Assembly (NCBI RefSeq): GCF_000417875.1
Contig: NW_006920873.1
Span: forward strand, 29,355 to 93,354
Length of the DNA stretch: 64,000 nt
Reading direction: 5' to 3'
Origin: Pseudozyma flocculosa PF-1
Taxonomy: Eukaryota; Basidiomycota; Ustilaginomycetes; Ustilaginales; Ustilaginaceae
Shown: in pieces, positions 20,766 to 32,400 of the stretch
Numbering within the stretch: position 1 is the first letter of the stretch
Layout: every line of letters starts with the position of its first letter
The notes under the pieces: model-generated
Seen by the model: only the letters and a program-made list of their open reading frames with translations
The model's database searches: none
What the model was told of the DNA's origin: nothing
Position numbers and translations under genes: made by a program

Positions 20766-23700
20766 TCACCGGCTCGCCGCGTCGTCTTGGCCAACCTCGC
20801 TCTTGGGGCCCTTCTTTTCCGATGCCGCGCCAGCTGGCGCCCCCGACGACGCCGACGACGCAGCGCCGCCCTTTTTCTTGCTGGCCCCCGTTGCCGTACC
20901 CGTTCCGCTGCCTGGCCCCGTCCCCGCTGCTGCCGAGGGCGACTTCTTCGCCGCCGCTGCTGCCGTGGTGCCGGCGCTCGAACTGCCGCCCGCCTTGCCC
21001 TTCTCGCCCTGCGCCTGCGCCTGCCCGTGCCCCTGCCCTTGCCCCTGCCCATGCCCCTGCCCTTGCCCCTGCCCGTGCCCCTGCGGCTGCGGCTGCGGCG
21101 ACTGGTGGACCGACTCGATGCCATGCGAGCTCTGCGCAATGGCCTCAATCAGGCCTCCCCACGGCAGCAAGCCCCAGTCGCCGACGCCGCCGGTGCTTCC
21201 GGCGCCATTCTGGCCCTGGTCGCCCGACGAGCCCGCCCCCTGCGCCGCCAGGTTGGCAAGCGCATCGGGTCCGAGCGACTGCAGATGCTGCGCATTGAGC
21301 GTGCCGTTGGCCGCCGCTGCCTGCAGTGCGCGGAGGTGCGGGTGCGCCACGGGGCGGAACGACGGTGCCGACGACGATGGCGTGGAGCCGCCTCCCTGGC
21401 CATTGGGACCGCCGGCGCTTCCGTCGTACGCGTTGACGCTGGCCGGGATATTGATGGATGCGGACCCGCTGACGACGCCGGGCGTGGCGCCCAACACCGC
21501 TCCGGACGTCATCGGCGTCTGCGGCGACGACTCCATGGCGGCGGCGGTGCCGCCGAGGCCATTGACGCTGCTCGCCTCGGTGGCGGCGCTGCTGCCGTTC
21601 TGCGTCGACCAGAACGTCGACAGGTCAAACACGGACGGGTCGAAGCCGACGCTGCTCTGCATCCCGTCGGTGCCCGTGCCGTAGCCCAGCCCGTTGAGGC
21701 CCTCGCTCGACGTTGGGTTGAGCATGCCCAGGCTGTTTTCCAGCCCGCCGAGCTGGTCAAAGATGCTCTGCGCCAGGTCGCCCTGCGTCTCGTTGGACGT
21801 GGCCGACGACATGTTGACGCCGCTGAGGCCCATGCCCATGGCGCCGGCTCCCAATGCCAGCCCATTCTGGGCCAGCAGGCCGGTAAAGGGCGGAGGCGTG
21901 ACGCCCTCGCCGCTGTGGGTCGAGCTGGGACCTGCGGCACCGGTGCCGTTGCCGTTGACGCTGGCCATGCCGGCGGGCAGGGGGGCCGCCGACGGGTTGC
22001 CAAAAAACTGCGCAATGTTGAAGGCGCGGGCACCGCCATTGCTGCCGGCATCAAACACCCGGCTCAGCGCTTCGCTGTGCGGGTTGGTCTGGCCTTTGCG
22101 GTTGATCCAGTGCTGCAGGCCATTGACCTGATCCTCGCTCGACGGCTGCGATGCTGACCGAGCCGGAGTGCCGTTTCGGCCACCCTTGTCCGTAGACGCC
22201 TGGCCGCGTCCAGCAGATGCGCCCGCTGCGTTGCCGCCGCTCGACGCGGCGTTGGCCGAAGCTGCTGCCACCGCTGCCGCCGCCGAATCCGCTGCGTCCT
22301 GCTTGGCGGCGCTCTCTCTCCGATCGGCGGCCGCGCCCGAGGTGGCGCACCACGTCGGGTCGCGCGCCTTGGCGCGGAAGAGCTCAATGATCTTGACCTC
22401 GCGCTTGGTGCACTGATCCGTGTCGCCGCCGCCGGTGCCGCGGTTGCGATGGTGCTCAATGAATTCGTCGAGGAACGAGAGGAAGTCTTCGGCCTCGGGC
22501 CCGTTCGGATTGAGCAAGAGCGCGATGCCGATCATCATGGTGGCGCTGCGGGGAGGTGAGGACGGGAGAGGGGTCGAGATGGGATCGCGATCGCACGCTA
22601 AGTCAGCATTCGCACTACCAAGGATCCTGCTGGCACACTTGCCAAGGTCCACGCCGCAGCATACTCACTTGAACAGCCGGTAGAGGCCGCCCATGTGGAC
22701 CTTTCTGGCGCGGTCCGGCTCCCACTTGACGTCCTTGCGGTATTCGTGGCGCACCATGCGGTCCGTCTTTGCGCTCTCAAAGGCGGCGGCTCGCGAGTGC
22801 GAGTACTTTTCGCTGTTGCGCAGCACATACGGCCGGTGCAGGGCGATGCGGACGTAGTGGTACTCGATGTTGAGCAGGTAGCGGTGGAGGGGCAGGTAGG
22901 AGCAGACGTCGTCGAAGCTCTTGTCGGTGCCGGTGCAGCTGCCGTCCTCTGCGCGGTCCATGCGGTAGATGTCGGGCAAGTCGCGGCGGAACTTTTCCAG
23001 CTCCTCGTCGAGGGCGACGACGTCGGCGTAGCGCCGCGGGCTGGCGAGGTTCTGGAAGTGGTCGACGATCTTGCCCGTGAGGCGCGCCAGCTCGTGTCGG
23101 ATGGCGACAAAGAGGAAGACGCCCGGCGGCGCGTGCGGCCTCGCCTTGGTGCGCGGGACATAGGGCCGGGCGGCGCGGGGCATCGTGTCGATGTCGACGT
23201 CCGAAGGCGGCAGCGTGTCGCAGTGGAACTCCTGGATCGCCTGGGGCCGTCCGAGGAGGATGCTGGTGGTCTTGTCCATGTGGAAGATGAGCGCCCACAG
23301 CCTCCTCCTGCGCTCCGTGGTGATGGCGTCGAGGCCGAGCTTGCTGCCGTCGCGGTGGAGGCCGATGGCCTGGGCGGCGCGGATGGCGGTGCCGAGGAGC
23401 GACCAGCTCTCTGCGCTCTGCCTCTGGCAGATGAGGAAGCGGGCGGCGAACAGGTGGGCGAGGACGAGGTCGATGTGGTCGACGCGGATCGTCGAGGCGA
23501 TGTTGATCGTGCGGCGGCAGGCGTGGTAGAGCCGCATGGCGCCCTTTTTGGCCTCGGCCTCGGTGCCCATGCTCTCTGGGAGAGAACGCATCGCCGTCGC
23601 CAGGATCGAGAAGAGGAAGGCGAGGAAGGGCACGTGGCGGGCACCGTCGTCGCCGCGCTCCTCCTTTGCGTCGCCCCAGCGGAACTCCATGAGCTCCTCG

Positions 23701-24803
23701 TACGACTGGCGGAAGGTGCCCTCGTGGATGGGGAGGCGCGTGTGGTTGATGTCGCGGAAGTAGATGTCGAGCAGGCGATCCGTGTCCTGCTTGCTCGGCA
23801 GGCAGTTCATCAGCTGCGAGAGGATGTTTTCCGGAGCGCCGCCCTCGTGGATGAGGCGGTGCAGCTTGACCGACGCCGGGAAGCGCGGGAAGTTGGCGCC
23901 CAGCTCGAGCCGCTCGCCGTTGATCTCGGTCTCGATGACGCCGCGCGACACCGAGGGCAGCGCCAGCGCGCCGAACCAGCTGTCGCCGTCGCGCGCCAGT
24001 CCGCCCTCGAGCGGGTTGCCGCCCTCGTCGTAGCGCCGCCCCGAGCTGGGCCGCTGGTTGGAGCTCGAGTCGATGGTCTCGCCCTTGACGGCGGCGATGG
24101 CCTGCGCCTCGGAGTTGTACAGCTCCTCGCGCTCCATGCCCCGCACCGTGTCGGGCCGGATGAGGCGCCGCTTCTTCCTCGGCTTGGGCCGCGGCTGGCC
24201 GTCGGCCGTCGTCTGCTGCTCGCCGTCGTTTTCGTCGCCGCTCGATTCCATCTCCTGATACTCGAACCCGCCCTTGCGCGCCTCGCTCAGCTCCTTTGCC
24301 AGCTCGGCCTGTGCCACCGCCAGGCCTTCGACGATGTCCTCGAGTCGCTGCACCCGGTCCCGCATGTCGCCGAACTGGTCGCCGTCCTCAAAGGGGCGGC
24401 AGCTGTCGCCGAGGCCGCGGTCGATGCATGGCTGGCAGGGCGTCTGCCGGTCGCACTTGTGCTTCCTGCGGTGGCATTCGGCGCAGCTGTAGTGGATCCG
24501 CTTGCGCTTGCGCTCGCGCTTGCTGCCGAGCGAGGCGGCTACGGCATCAGCCACGGTGCCTGGACCGCGGGCGCTGAGCGGCTTGGGCGTGATCAGCGTG
24601 CCGCTGCTGGTTCGGAGCGGCGTGATCTGGCCCGCGCCGGATGTCGAGGTGGCGGCGGGCGACTGCCGCATTGCGCCGGCGGACGGGGCCGGTCGCAGCG
24701 GGTGCCCCGACGACTGGGAGCTGGGCGAGGCCGAGCCCTGGTTGGATCCGGCCGAGGCTGGCTCGGCCGTGCCGTTGGCGTGGGGCGCGTTGCTGGTGGG
24801 CAT
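20766..24803 (-). CDS. Zn2Cys6 fungal transcription factor with MHR and long low-complexity tail
   Basis: Two exons on the minus strand, 24803-22669 and 22545-20766, across a 123-base intron (GTGAGT...CCGCAG), giving 1304 residues. A basic stretch precedes the zinc cluster C107-x2-C110-x6-C117-x5-C123-x2-C126-x8-C135. A short coiled coil follows (MRDRVQRLEDIVEGLAVAQAE), then the fungal transcription factor middle homology region (about 300-620; LLDIYFRDINHTRLPIHEGT, GLHRDGSKLG). The splice joins GLYRLFN to ATMMIGIALLLNP, the usual end of the MHR, so the second exon is not a separate gene. The last ~480 residues are Gly/Ala/Ser/Gln-rich with an HGQGQGQG-type repeat, probably a flexible activation region. 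Expected to bind CGG-type half-sites in promoters; the regulated pathway is not deducible. Promoter lies above 24803. Confidence 0.88.
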
Positions 24804-27800
24804 GTTGTCGGCTCAGAAAGGCAGGCAGGCGGGCAGGCGGGAAAATCCCAGCGAAACCTCGCCGTCCGCCGTGGAGGGGTCGCAACCTACCGGATCGGCC
24901 GGTCTTGGGAGCTGACAGAGGAGGAGCGAGCCGGAGGAGGGCGCTACAGCTGCGTCGGGCTGATTCCGAGCGCCGGAGTGGTGTATTCGAGGGGCAAATA
25001 AAGTCGATCCGGCGCGGGCGACGTCCTCTGCTGGGGCCTGCAATGCTTTCGAAAGTGACCGAGGGTCGGAGCAAGGTCGCGGAGCAGGTTGGAGACGACG
25101 ATGAGCTCGCGGTGTGGGTAGGATGGCGACTGCGGAGGCGAAGAGGCAGGTGGATGGTGGGTATGGTGGTGGTGGCGGTGGTGGGCGTTGATGGATGTTG
25201 AGGAGAAGAAAGGGCCGACTGCGGGTCGGCAGCACCCTCGACGAGGCACGCTGCTCCCGGCGAGGCCGTCCGTGTCTTCTTTTGGTGGGGGGGTTGAGGG
25301 CCAGGGTTCGCCCGCCGCGCGACAAAGCGTCACCGTTTGCCTGCCGCCTGGCCACGCCTGGCCCCGCCTCGCTTTTCTTGGCCCGCCCTGACCCTGCCTG
25401 GCCAAACCCTGCCACACCATACCGTAGCCGCCGCCGCACTGGCGAAATACCTGTATCTGGCGCGGCAGGGCATCGTGCAACGGCAGCAGCCTAGCGGAGG
25501 GGCCCCAGCGATTCTTCTCGCTGGCCTGCCTGGCTGAAGCCGTCACCAGCGTCGGTGCCACCACCACCGTCTCATCGCCGGCCCTGCTGCTGCAGACTAA
25601 TGCAGCGGGCCCTCGCCATCTCATCGTATCGTCGAGCTGCCATCGGCGCCGGAAGAGTTCCGCCGCGGCTGCGCAGCCTGCCTGGCACCTTTCTCGTCTC
25701 TCTCTCTCTCTGAGTCACGGCTTCTTGACCAGGGTGGGGCAGGCCAGGAGTACTAGGCAGGGTCGCGCGCCAACTGGCTCGCCAAGCGCTCGCCAAGGCA
25801 AGCGGCCGGGGCCAGCCAGGCAGCTGGGCCGAGAGCCAGAGAGGGAGAGAAAAAAGCAGAGGCAGGCTAGGGGGGGGGGGAAGGCTCGGGTTGCGGACTT
25901 AAGCGCGCGCGCACAGAGACAGCGCAGGATGCATCGCTCTCGCCTCGTCACCCTACCGAACCCCTGGGTCTTGCAGGCCAGGTTATGCCCGCCGCGGTCA
26001 CTCGGTCACTCGGTCACCCGGCGACAAGGACGACGACGACGACGACAGAGAGGCAGGCCGACGTAGAGCGGAGGACGAGATGGAGTACAGCGCAGACGGT
26101 GTGCCGTACTTCGGTCTGCCGCCTGACCCAGCGAATGGCGGCGACCCCTCTGCGTGCTGGCGTGAGGTCTGGGACCTGATGGCTGACCGTTCAGAGTCCG
26201 ACGGCGACGAGCCCCCATCTGCTCGTCACGCACGGGCGACCCGTCGCCTGGCGATATCGTGGTGGCCAACGACGACGACGAGGCAGGCAGACAAGCAGCA
26301 CGGGGCAGCGCGGGGCAGCCGACAGGCATATAGGCAGAGAAGCTGAGGGGCCCACGGGCAGGCAGCGGCCATGCCGGGTCAGGCTGGAGGCGCGTCCGCA
26401 GCCCGGCAGACATCACACGACGTACGAGCAGCTGGCAGGCCGTCCAGGCCAGGCCGGGCCAGGCCATCGAATCGGAGCGCCCCGAAAGCCAAGCCAAAAG
26501 CGAGCCCCAATCGGCGGTACCCTACCGATCTCGCGAGGGCGCCTAGCAGACATCCTGGGGCTCTCTCTCGTCCTCGCCACGCCTCGGTCGGTTTTGGCCT
26601 GCCTCTCTTCAGCTGCCCAGCGCTAGGCTGGCACATAGCCGTCGCCCTCGCCGTCGCCGTCGCCCGTCGTTGTCGTACGTCGTCGACCTCGATGTCGATC
26701 GACCACAGTATCCCTGCCTCCATCTGCGCATCGGCAAAGGCCGCGGAAAAGTAGCCGCCGGGCGACGTTCACCGCGCCCAGCGCTTTAACTGTTGACCTT
26801 AAGCTTGAGCAGCGCAGCCCGATCTCAGCGCCCATTTCCCTTCCGGGACTGCCGCACTTCCGCAATTTTCATGCCGATCCATCTTGCTTGACACGTTTCC
26901 CGATCGGATGCAGGGCCGCGTGCGTCTGTCTGTAGCATGGTCGGCAAGACCACCGTCGACGGCCTGAGCCATCAAGTCAGAGCCATCTTGGCGCCCTCCT
27001 GTGGCGCCGTCGCTGCCGCAATCTCAAGGCCCATCGCAACCTGCCGCGATGCTCCTGCGCTGAGGTGTGCAAAGGTAGAAGTTTGAGGAGTTGCGTGCCA
27101 AGCTCTGGCTCCGAGCAAGGAACATCGGGGTCGATGCCGGTCGCTGCAGTCGGCACTCGGCATCATCCGACGACGCCTTGCCAACAGACCACGACTGTGG
27201 CAGCGCACCGCTGTCAAGCTGCAACGCTTTGATGCGGGGCTGCTCGGCGCAGCCCTGTGCAGGCAAGCCGCGACGAATTGAGCCTCTGAAAGGCCGCGTG
27301 TGCTGCCACCGAACCGGCACGCCTTGCGGACCGCGGCCGGTCGACAGCCCCGGGCGGATCCGGGGGCTGGAGGCGTTGACGAAGCAAACCTTTCGAACAC
27401 CTTGTTCGGGGGTTCTGCCGGAGCCCAGAAGGAGTACCGCCACGAGTCACAGGCCATGACCAGCCTAGTCTTTCGGTGGGTGAACAAGGCAAAAAGCGCA
27501 GCTCAGCCGTGCCCACCAGAGTGACGGACGGTGCCGCGTGGCGATTCGTCGTACGTCCCTCTTCGAGGTCCGCCCCGCTGCAACGTCAACGACGACGGGC
27601 GCAGCAATGATTGTCGGCCAGTCGTGGACTGCGACACTCGTGGCGGGGCCAGTGTTGCCTGGACGACCTCACCTACAGACGTGCAACAGCAGAAGCGTGC
27701 GTGGTCCTTTCTGCCGCCCTGCCACGTCGCCGGGACCGCCGCGCGATTCGGTGGAAATTTGCCCTAAGGGCTCGTCGTCGTTCGTTGAAACGTGGTCACG

Positions 27801-28234
27801 CCCCGGTGGTCGATGGCGTCGGTTGGCGGGTGCCCGAGGTCAAGGCGGTCAAAGCTCTCGCACCACTCATGAATGATCCAGGAGAGGTGGGCGCCACGCG
27901 GCCGTGTGGGGGCCCGAAGGCGCGGCGCTGCTCTTCACGCCCACATCACCGTCACCGACATCGTCATCTTTTTGTCCGTCGAGGGACATCTCTCGGGTCC
28001 TCGAGCCGTCCACTAGCTCCTTGGCGACTCCTGCTGGGCCTGCTCAACTAGGCCGTCGCAGCCTGGCATCTAGAGGCCATATAGAGGCCGCTCTGGATGC
28101 GCGGAGGAAGGCCTAGTTAGCCTCCCATCCTCCTGCCTCACTCTCGCCAACCTCCGCCGACTTCCGCTCGTCTCGCATCTACACGACTTCAACTCAGCCT
28201 CCCAACCCGCTCTGCCTGCCTCGTGTTTCCAAAG
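24804..28234. other. Gene-poor island 2 (3.4 kb)
   Basis: No convincing gene. The left part (24804-26750) is GC-rich with AGGCAGGC, GGCCAGGCC, (GGT)n and a G10-type run near 25870. The right part (about 26780-28080) is visibly less repetitive, less GC-rich and has no slippage tracts; its short frames (for example 27300-27524 and 27024-27443 minus) show no recognisable domain. It may be old, decayed coding or transposon-derived sequence. The far right end is the promoter of the secreted-protein gene. Confidence 0.5.
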
Positions 28235-28935
28235 ATGCATTTCCTCCTTCCCCTCACCCTCGGCCTCCTGCCGCTCATCAACGGTGCGCCCAGCCCCGCG
28301 CCCGCAACGACGGGACCCGTCAAGGCGCACCTATCGCTGGACGGTATCGGTCCCGTCTTCGTGGACGGGTCGTTGAAGCTGTGCGTGCAGAACTCGTCGG
28401 GACGCAACCTCGACGGCCTCGCGCTGGTCAATGCGCACGGCAAGGCGTTCAACATCGTGTGCGACCTCAACCAGCCCTACAGCTGGGCCAACCAGTGCCA
28501 TGCCGTCCCGGCCCACCAGTGCCAGGAGCGCGCGTGCCACGCCCCCGCCCCCGCCGCCGCCGATGGCAGGAAGGGAGGGAATGCGCAGGTTTGTTCGGCA
28601 GAGGGTAACAAGTGTCTCTACCCCAAGTACGCTGCCTTCGACCAGTACGGGTGTGTGCAGCCCTGGCGCATCCAGAACGATGGTCCCGTCAGGAGCGTCG
28701 CGGAGATTCTTTCGACGCGCGGTGCCAATGGTGAGTTCCCGCCACGGCGCGGCGTCCCCCGGCGCAGCTCGTCATCGCTATCAAACGAGCTGACGCCGAT
28801 ACCCTCCCACTCTCTGCTCTCTCCCTCTCCCTTGTTCGGCCCTCGACAGTCACGTTCGAGGGCGCCACCAGGGGCAGCAAGGGTACGACCGAGCACCACG
28901 CCTTCAACGGCGTCACGTTCACCGCCGTCAACTGA
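28235..28935 (+). CDS. Small cysteine-rich secreted protein (effector-like candidate)
   Basis: Two exons, 28235-28730 and 28850-28935, with a 119-base intron (GTGAGT...TCGACAG) in phase 1, giving 193 residues. The N-terminus MHFLLPLTLGLLPLINGAPS is a clear signal peptide with likely cleavage after the NGA region. The mature part has eight cysteines (for example KLCVQN, IVCDLN, NQCHAV, HQCQERACH), no transmembrane segment, no GPI-like tail and a closing HHAFNGVTFTAVN. I do not recognise a domain. Size, secretion signal and cysteine content are those of fungal secreted effectors or wall-associated proteins, but that role is inference. It sits beside gene-poor island 2, a setting common for fast-evolving secreted proteins. 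The chosen splice keeps the frame; without it the frame runs on into unlikely sequence. Confidence 0.75.
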
Positions 28936-29480
28936 GCCCTGCACGGCCCGGCCTGTCCGCCTGTTGCATCTCCTCTCGCTCCATGTCTCTCTTCTCGCCG
29001 TCCCCATCCCCATCTCCAACCCGCACCCTCGTACGACCCATCCCCCGCTACCTCACTCGCTCGCTCACCCATTCCTGCCCCATCATCCCACCCTACCCTG
29101 GCTGTCACTCTCCACGCCATCCTGTATGACACGTCGTCAACCACCCACACGATCGTGCACCGACTCAGCGGCGGGCAGCAGAGTGAACCTTCACCGAGCT
29201 CGATTGACCATGAGAGGCCTGCCTGAGCAGATGCGGGAAGACCGATGGGCAGACACGATGGCACCACGAAGGCTGGCGGGTATCAATTTGAATATTTCGA
29301 CGGCAGCCACCGAGGGCCGTGACGGCCAGGCCTGGCGGAGCGACTACGACGGGATAGCAGGACAGCAACAGAGCTAGAGGCAACGGCAGCGGTGGCCACA
29401 GTCGTTGCCGGAAGGACACAAGGAAACCCGGAGGTCGGGCCGATGTCGGAATGCGGCACGGCGCGGCGCGACGCGGCGCT
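28936..29480. other. Convergent intergenic region
   Basis: Between the stops of the secreted-protein gene and the Ras exchange factor gene. Pyrimidine-rich on the + strand; no gene or terminator-like structure recognised. Confidence 0.6.
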
Positions 29481-32400
29481 TCAAAGGAAGCCGCTCTCCT
29501 GCAGCAGGCGGGCGATCTTCTCGTCCTCCCTGCAAGACCAGAAAAGCAGACGGGCAGGGATAGAGGCAAGAAGCGACGTTTGGGGTCAGCGACATGGTTC
29601 GAACGGACTTGACGCACTTTCTGCTGGGCCTTGGGCCGGCACTCACCTCTCCCTCGGCTCCAGGGCCAGGCTCTGCTCGTACAGCTCGTCGGCGGTCCGG
29701 CTCTCGACGAGGTTGTCGTCGATGAATTTTTGGATGGCGGGCACGGGGGTGAGGTTGTAGGGCGTCGACTGGTGGATGGTGATTTCGCGGATGACCTCGG
29801 CCGTCTTTTGTCGCTTGCCAAAGTTGATGAGGCGCACGTCGTCCTTGAGGCGGTCGCGGTTGCCGTCCTCGATAAAGGTGAGGTCGCCCAGGTAGCGGCC
29901 GAGAAACGGCACGCAGGGCGGGTTGAGCTTGTGGATCAGCTCGCGGTAGTTGGCCCAGTTGCGGCTGGCGCTCATCAGCGTCTCGAGGCTCTCAAAGATC
30001 ATGACGTGCTTCTGGCTGACGGCGTCCCAGGTGCGCCGCAGGCGGTGGATGGGCGCCGTCGAGAGCGCCGAGACAATGGCCCACATGCCGGAAAAGTTGT
30101 TGAGCGCGCGGCAGCGGTCAGCGATGCCGATAAAGTGCTTGATGAGCGTCGAGCGCTTCTTGAGGTCCTCCTGGCGCAGGATGGCCTCGGCCACCCAGGC
30201 GCTGATGCGGTTGTGGGTGTTGATGCTCTCCATGATGCCCTTGGCGTGCACCTCGTTGCCCGGCTTGGTCCACTTGAGGCCCAGGCACTCGGCCGGCTTG
30301 ACCTGGTTGTAGAGGCGGCTCTCGATGAGCGTCAGCTGGCGCGCCATCTCGAGCGGGTCGATCTCGAGCAGCTTGAGCTTCTTGAGGTTCTTGGGCAGGA
30401 TTGGCGGCGGCGCCGACGTCGGCAGCACCATCTTGCGGATCATCTGCTCGCCCTCGCCCTGCCGGCGCTCGACGAGGCGCACCAGCTGGTGCGAGGGCGC
30501 CTTCATCGAGGGCGACTGCGACATCTCCTCGAGTGCGAAGCGGCGCACCCGGTCGAGGTGGCGGTCGTCCTCGCCCTCGTAAAAGTAGCCCTCGAGCCAC
30601 GACTTGAGCAAGTTAAAGACGCGCAGGCGGATCGGCTTTTGCTTCTTCTCCGTCCACACGCCCAGCTCGTCCTCGGTCAGCCCGTCGGGCGGCGCGATCC
30701 GGTAGCGGGCGAACAGCAGCTCGAGCAGCTCCTCGGTCGTGGTGAACGAGCGGTAGGTCATGAGGAACGTGTTGTTGAAGCTGGTGTCGAACGAGTTGTG
30801 GTTGGTGACGCGGGCGATGAGCGCCTCGAGCGTGGCGCCCTTGACCTGGCCGTCGGCGCCCATGAGGATGTCGTTGGGGTCGTAGTCCGGCTCGAGGTAC
30901 CACGGCAGCTCCTCTTCGCGCCGCCTCAGGCTGCTGTTGATACTGCTCGCCTCGCTCTCGTGGGTTGACTGCGCCGAGAGCGGCGCATCGTCGCCCAGCA
31001 TCCGCCGCGCCCTCTGGCCGGAGTTGCGGCCCTCGTCGCCCTCGTCGATGCTGGTGGGCGTGTGTGAATCGGCCAGCGTGCCGCGGCGACTGAGCAGGCT
31101 GCGCGTCGTCTCCTGCAGCGACTGCATCGATCGGGTCGAGCCGCCGGTCGTCACAGACGTCGAGCGCTGCCGGTTGACGATCGAGCCCAGCGTCCCGCCT
31201 CGCGATGAGGACAGCACCGCGCCCGAGGACGACGAGGTGCCCGTAGAGGGAGCGGCGGGCGGCACCGAGCCCGACGAACCGATCGCGCCAGCAGGGCTCC
31301 GGTTGCGGGAGCGCGGGCCATTGGGCACGGCAATGCCCGGCCCGAGGAACATGACCTCGGTCTCGCTGGCAGGGTCATCGTCGGCACCCGACGTCGCAAC
31401 CGTCGGCACGCTAAACGAGCGCCCTCCGCCGCCCGTCGCAGCGGGCATCGCAGCACCGTCGATCGCGCCGTCTGCGGCGGAAGTCACCGGCTGTCGAGCG
31501 AGCTCCTGGTCGCCGTCCAGCTCGTAGACAATGGCTCGCGCGCCGAGGTGAGGCGCCGCGTCCTTGAGCTGGTCTTCGGCCACCTGCGCCAAGTCGGACA
31601 GCGTCTTGACTAGTGCCGATGACAGGCGGGACAGCACATCGGTCGCCCTCGATGCCCGGGCAGCCTGCTCTAGGGCGTCGGCGGCCGAGGAGGCCTCCTG
31701 GATCGCGACGAGCAGGTCCGAGCTGGCGTCGTAGGTGGCCTGCTTCAACAGACCAAGGCGACGAACGAGGGTCCGTGCCTGATCCGCGCGCGAGGCAATC
31801 CGCTGATTGATGGCCGATCCCTGGATCTCCTTTGCCGTCAGGCCATCGACGTCGACCGACGAGGCGACATCGACATCCTCGACGAGGGCCAGCAGAGTGC
31901 CGCAGCGCAGAAGCGCCGCCTCTGCTCGTTTCGACGACGAATCTTGCGAGCCAGGCGCTTCCAAGCTGGTCCGCAGAGCGTCGAGGTCCTCCTTGAGGGC
32001 ATCCTGCTGCGACTGCAGGGCCGGCAGGAGGCTCTGCGACAGCGGCGAGGTCGGCCTCCGCACCAGCGCTGCCCGGCCGCGGACGAGCGCATTGTGAAAG
32101 TCCTTTTTGAGCTCGAACGGGTTGTTGAACTTTCCCTGAGCCTCGGTGCGCAGCGCCGCGGTCTCGTAGGCGGTCGGCAGAGCGAAACCGTTGCCCTGCC
32201 AGCCCGCCGCCATGCCGCCGCCCAGCGTCGTCGCGCCCGCGCCGCCCAGGCCGGAGCGACCCTCGACGCCGCCCTCGATCCTCCTCAGCCAGCCCCGACC
32301 GCTCGACGTGAAGAGGGCGCTGGCCCGCGCCCGCTCGGCTTCGTCGCCAAACGACTGCAGCAACCGGTTCAGCTCCAGAGCATCCTCGCGCAGCCGCTGC

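Noticed and set aside
20766..22538. Second exon of the Zn2Cys6 gene read as an independent gene starting MMIGIALLLNP
   Set aside because: A good acceptor precedes it and splicing to the first exon restores the normal MHR end in frame.
27300..27524. 75-codon + frame as a small gene
   Set aside because: No motif, no splice or signal peptide evidence, and overlapping frames of similar length on both strands.
29585..29600. GGTTCGAA as a tRNA B box
   Set aside because: No matching A box, stems or acceptor could be laid out around it, and it lies in the last intron of the RasGEF gene.
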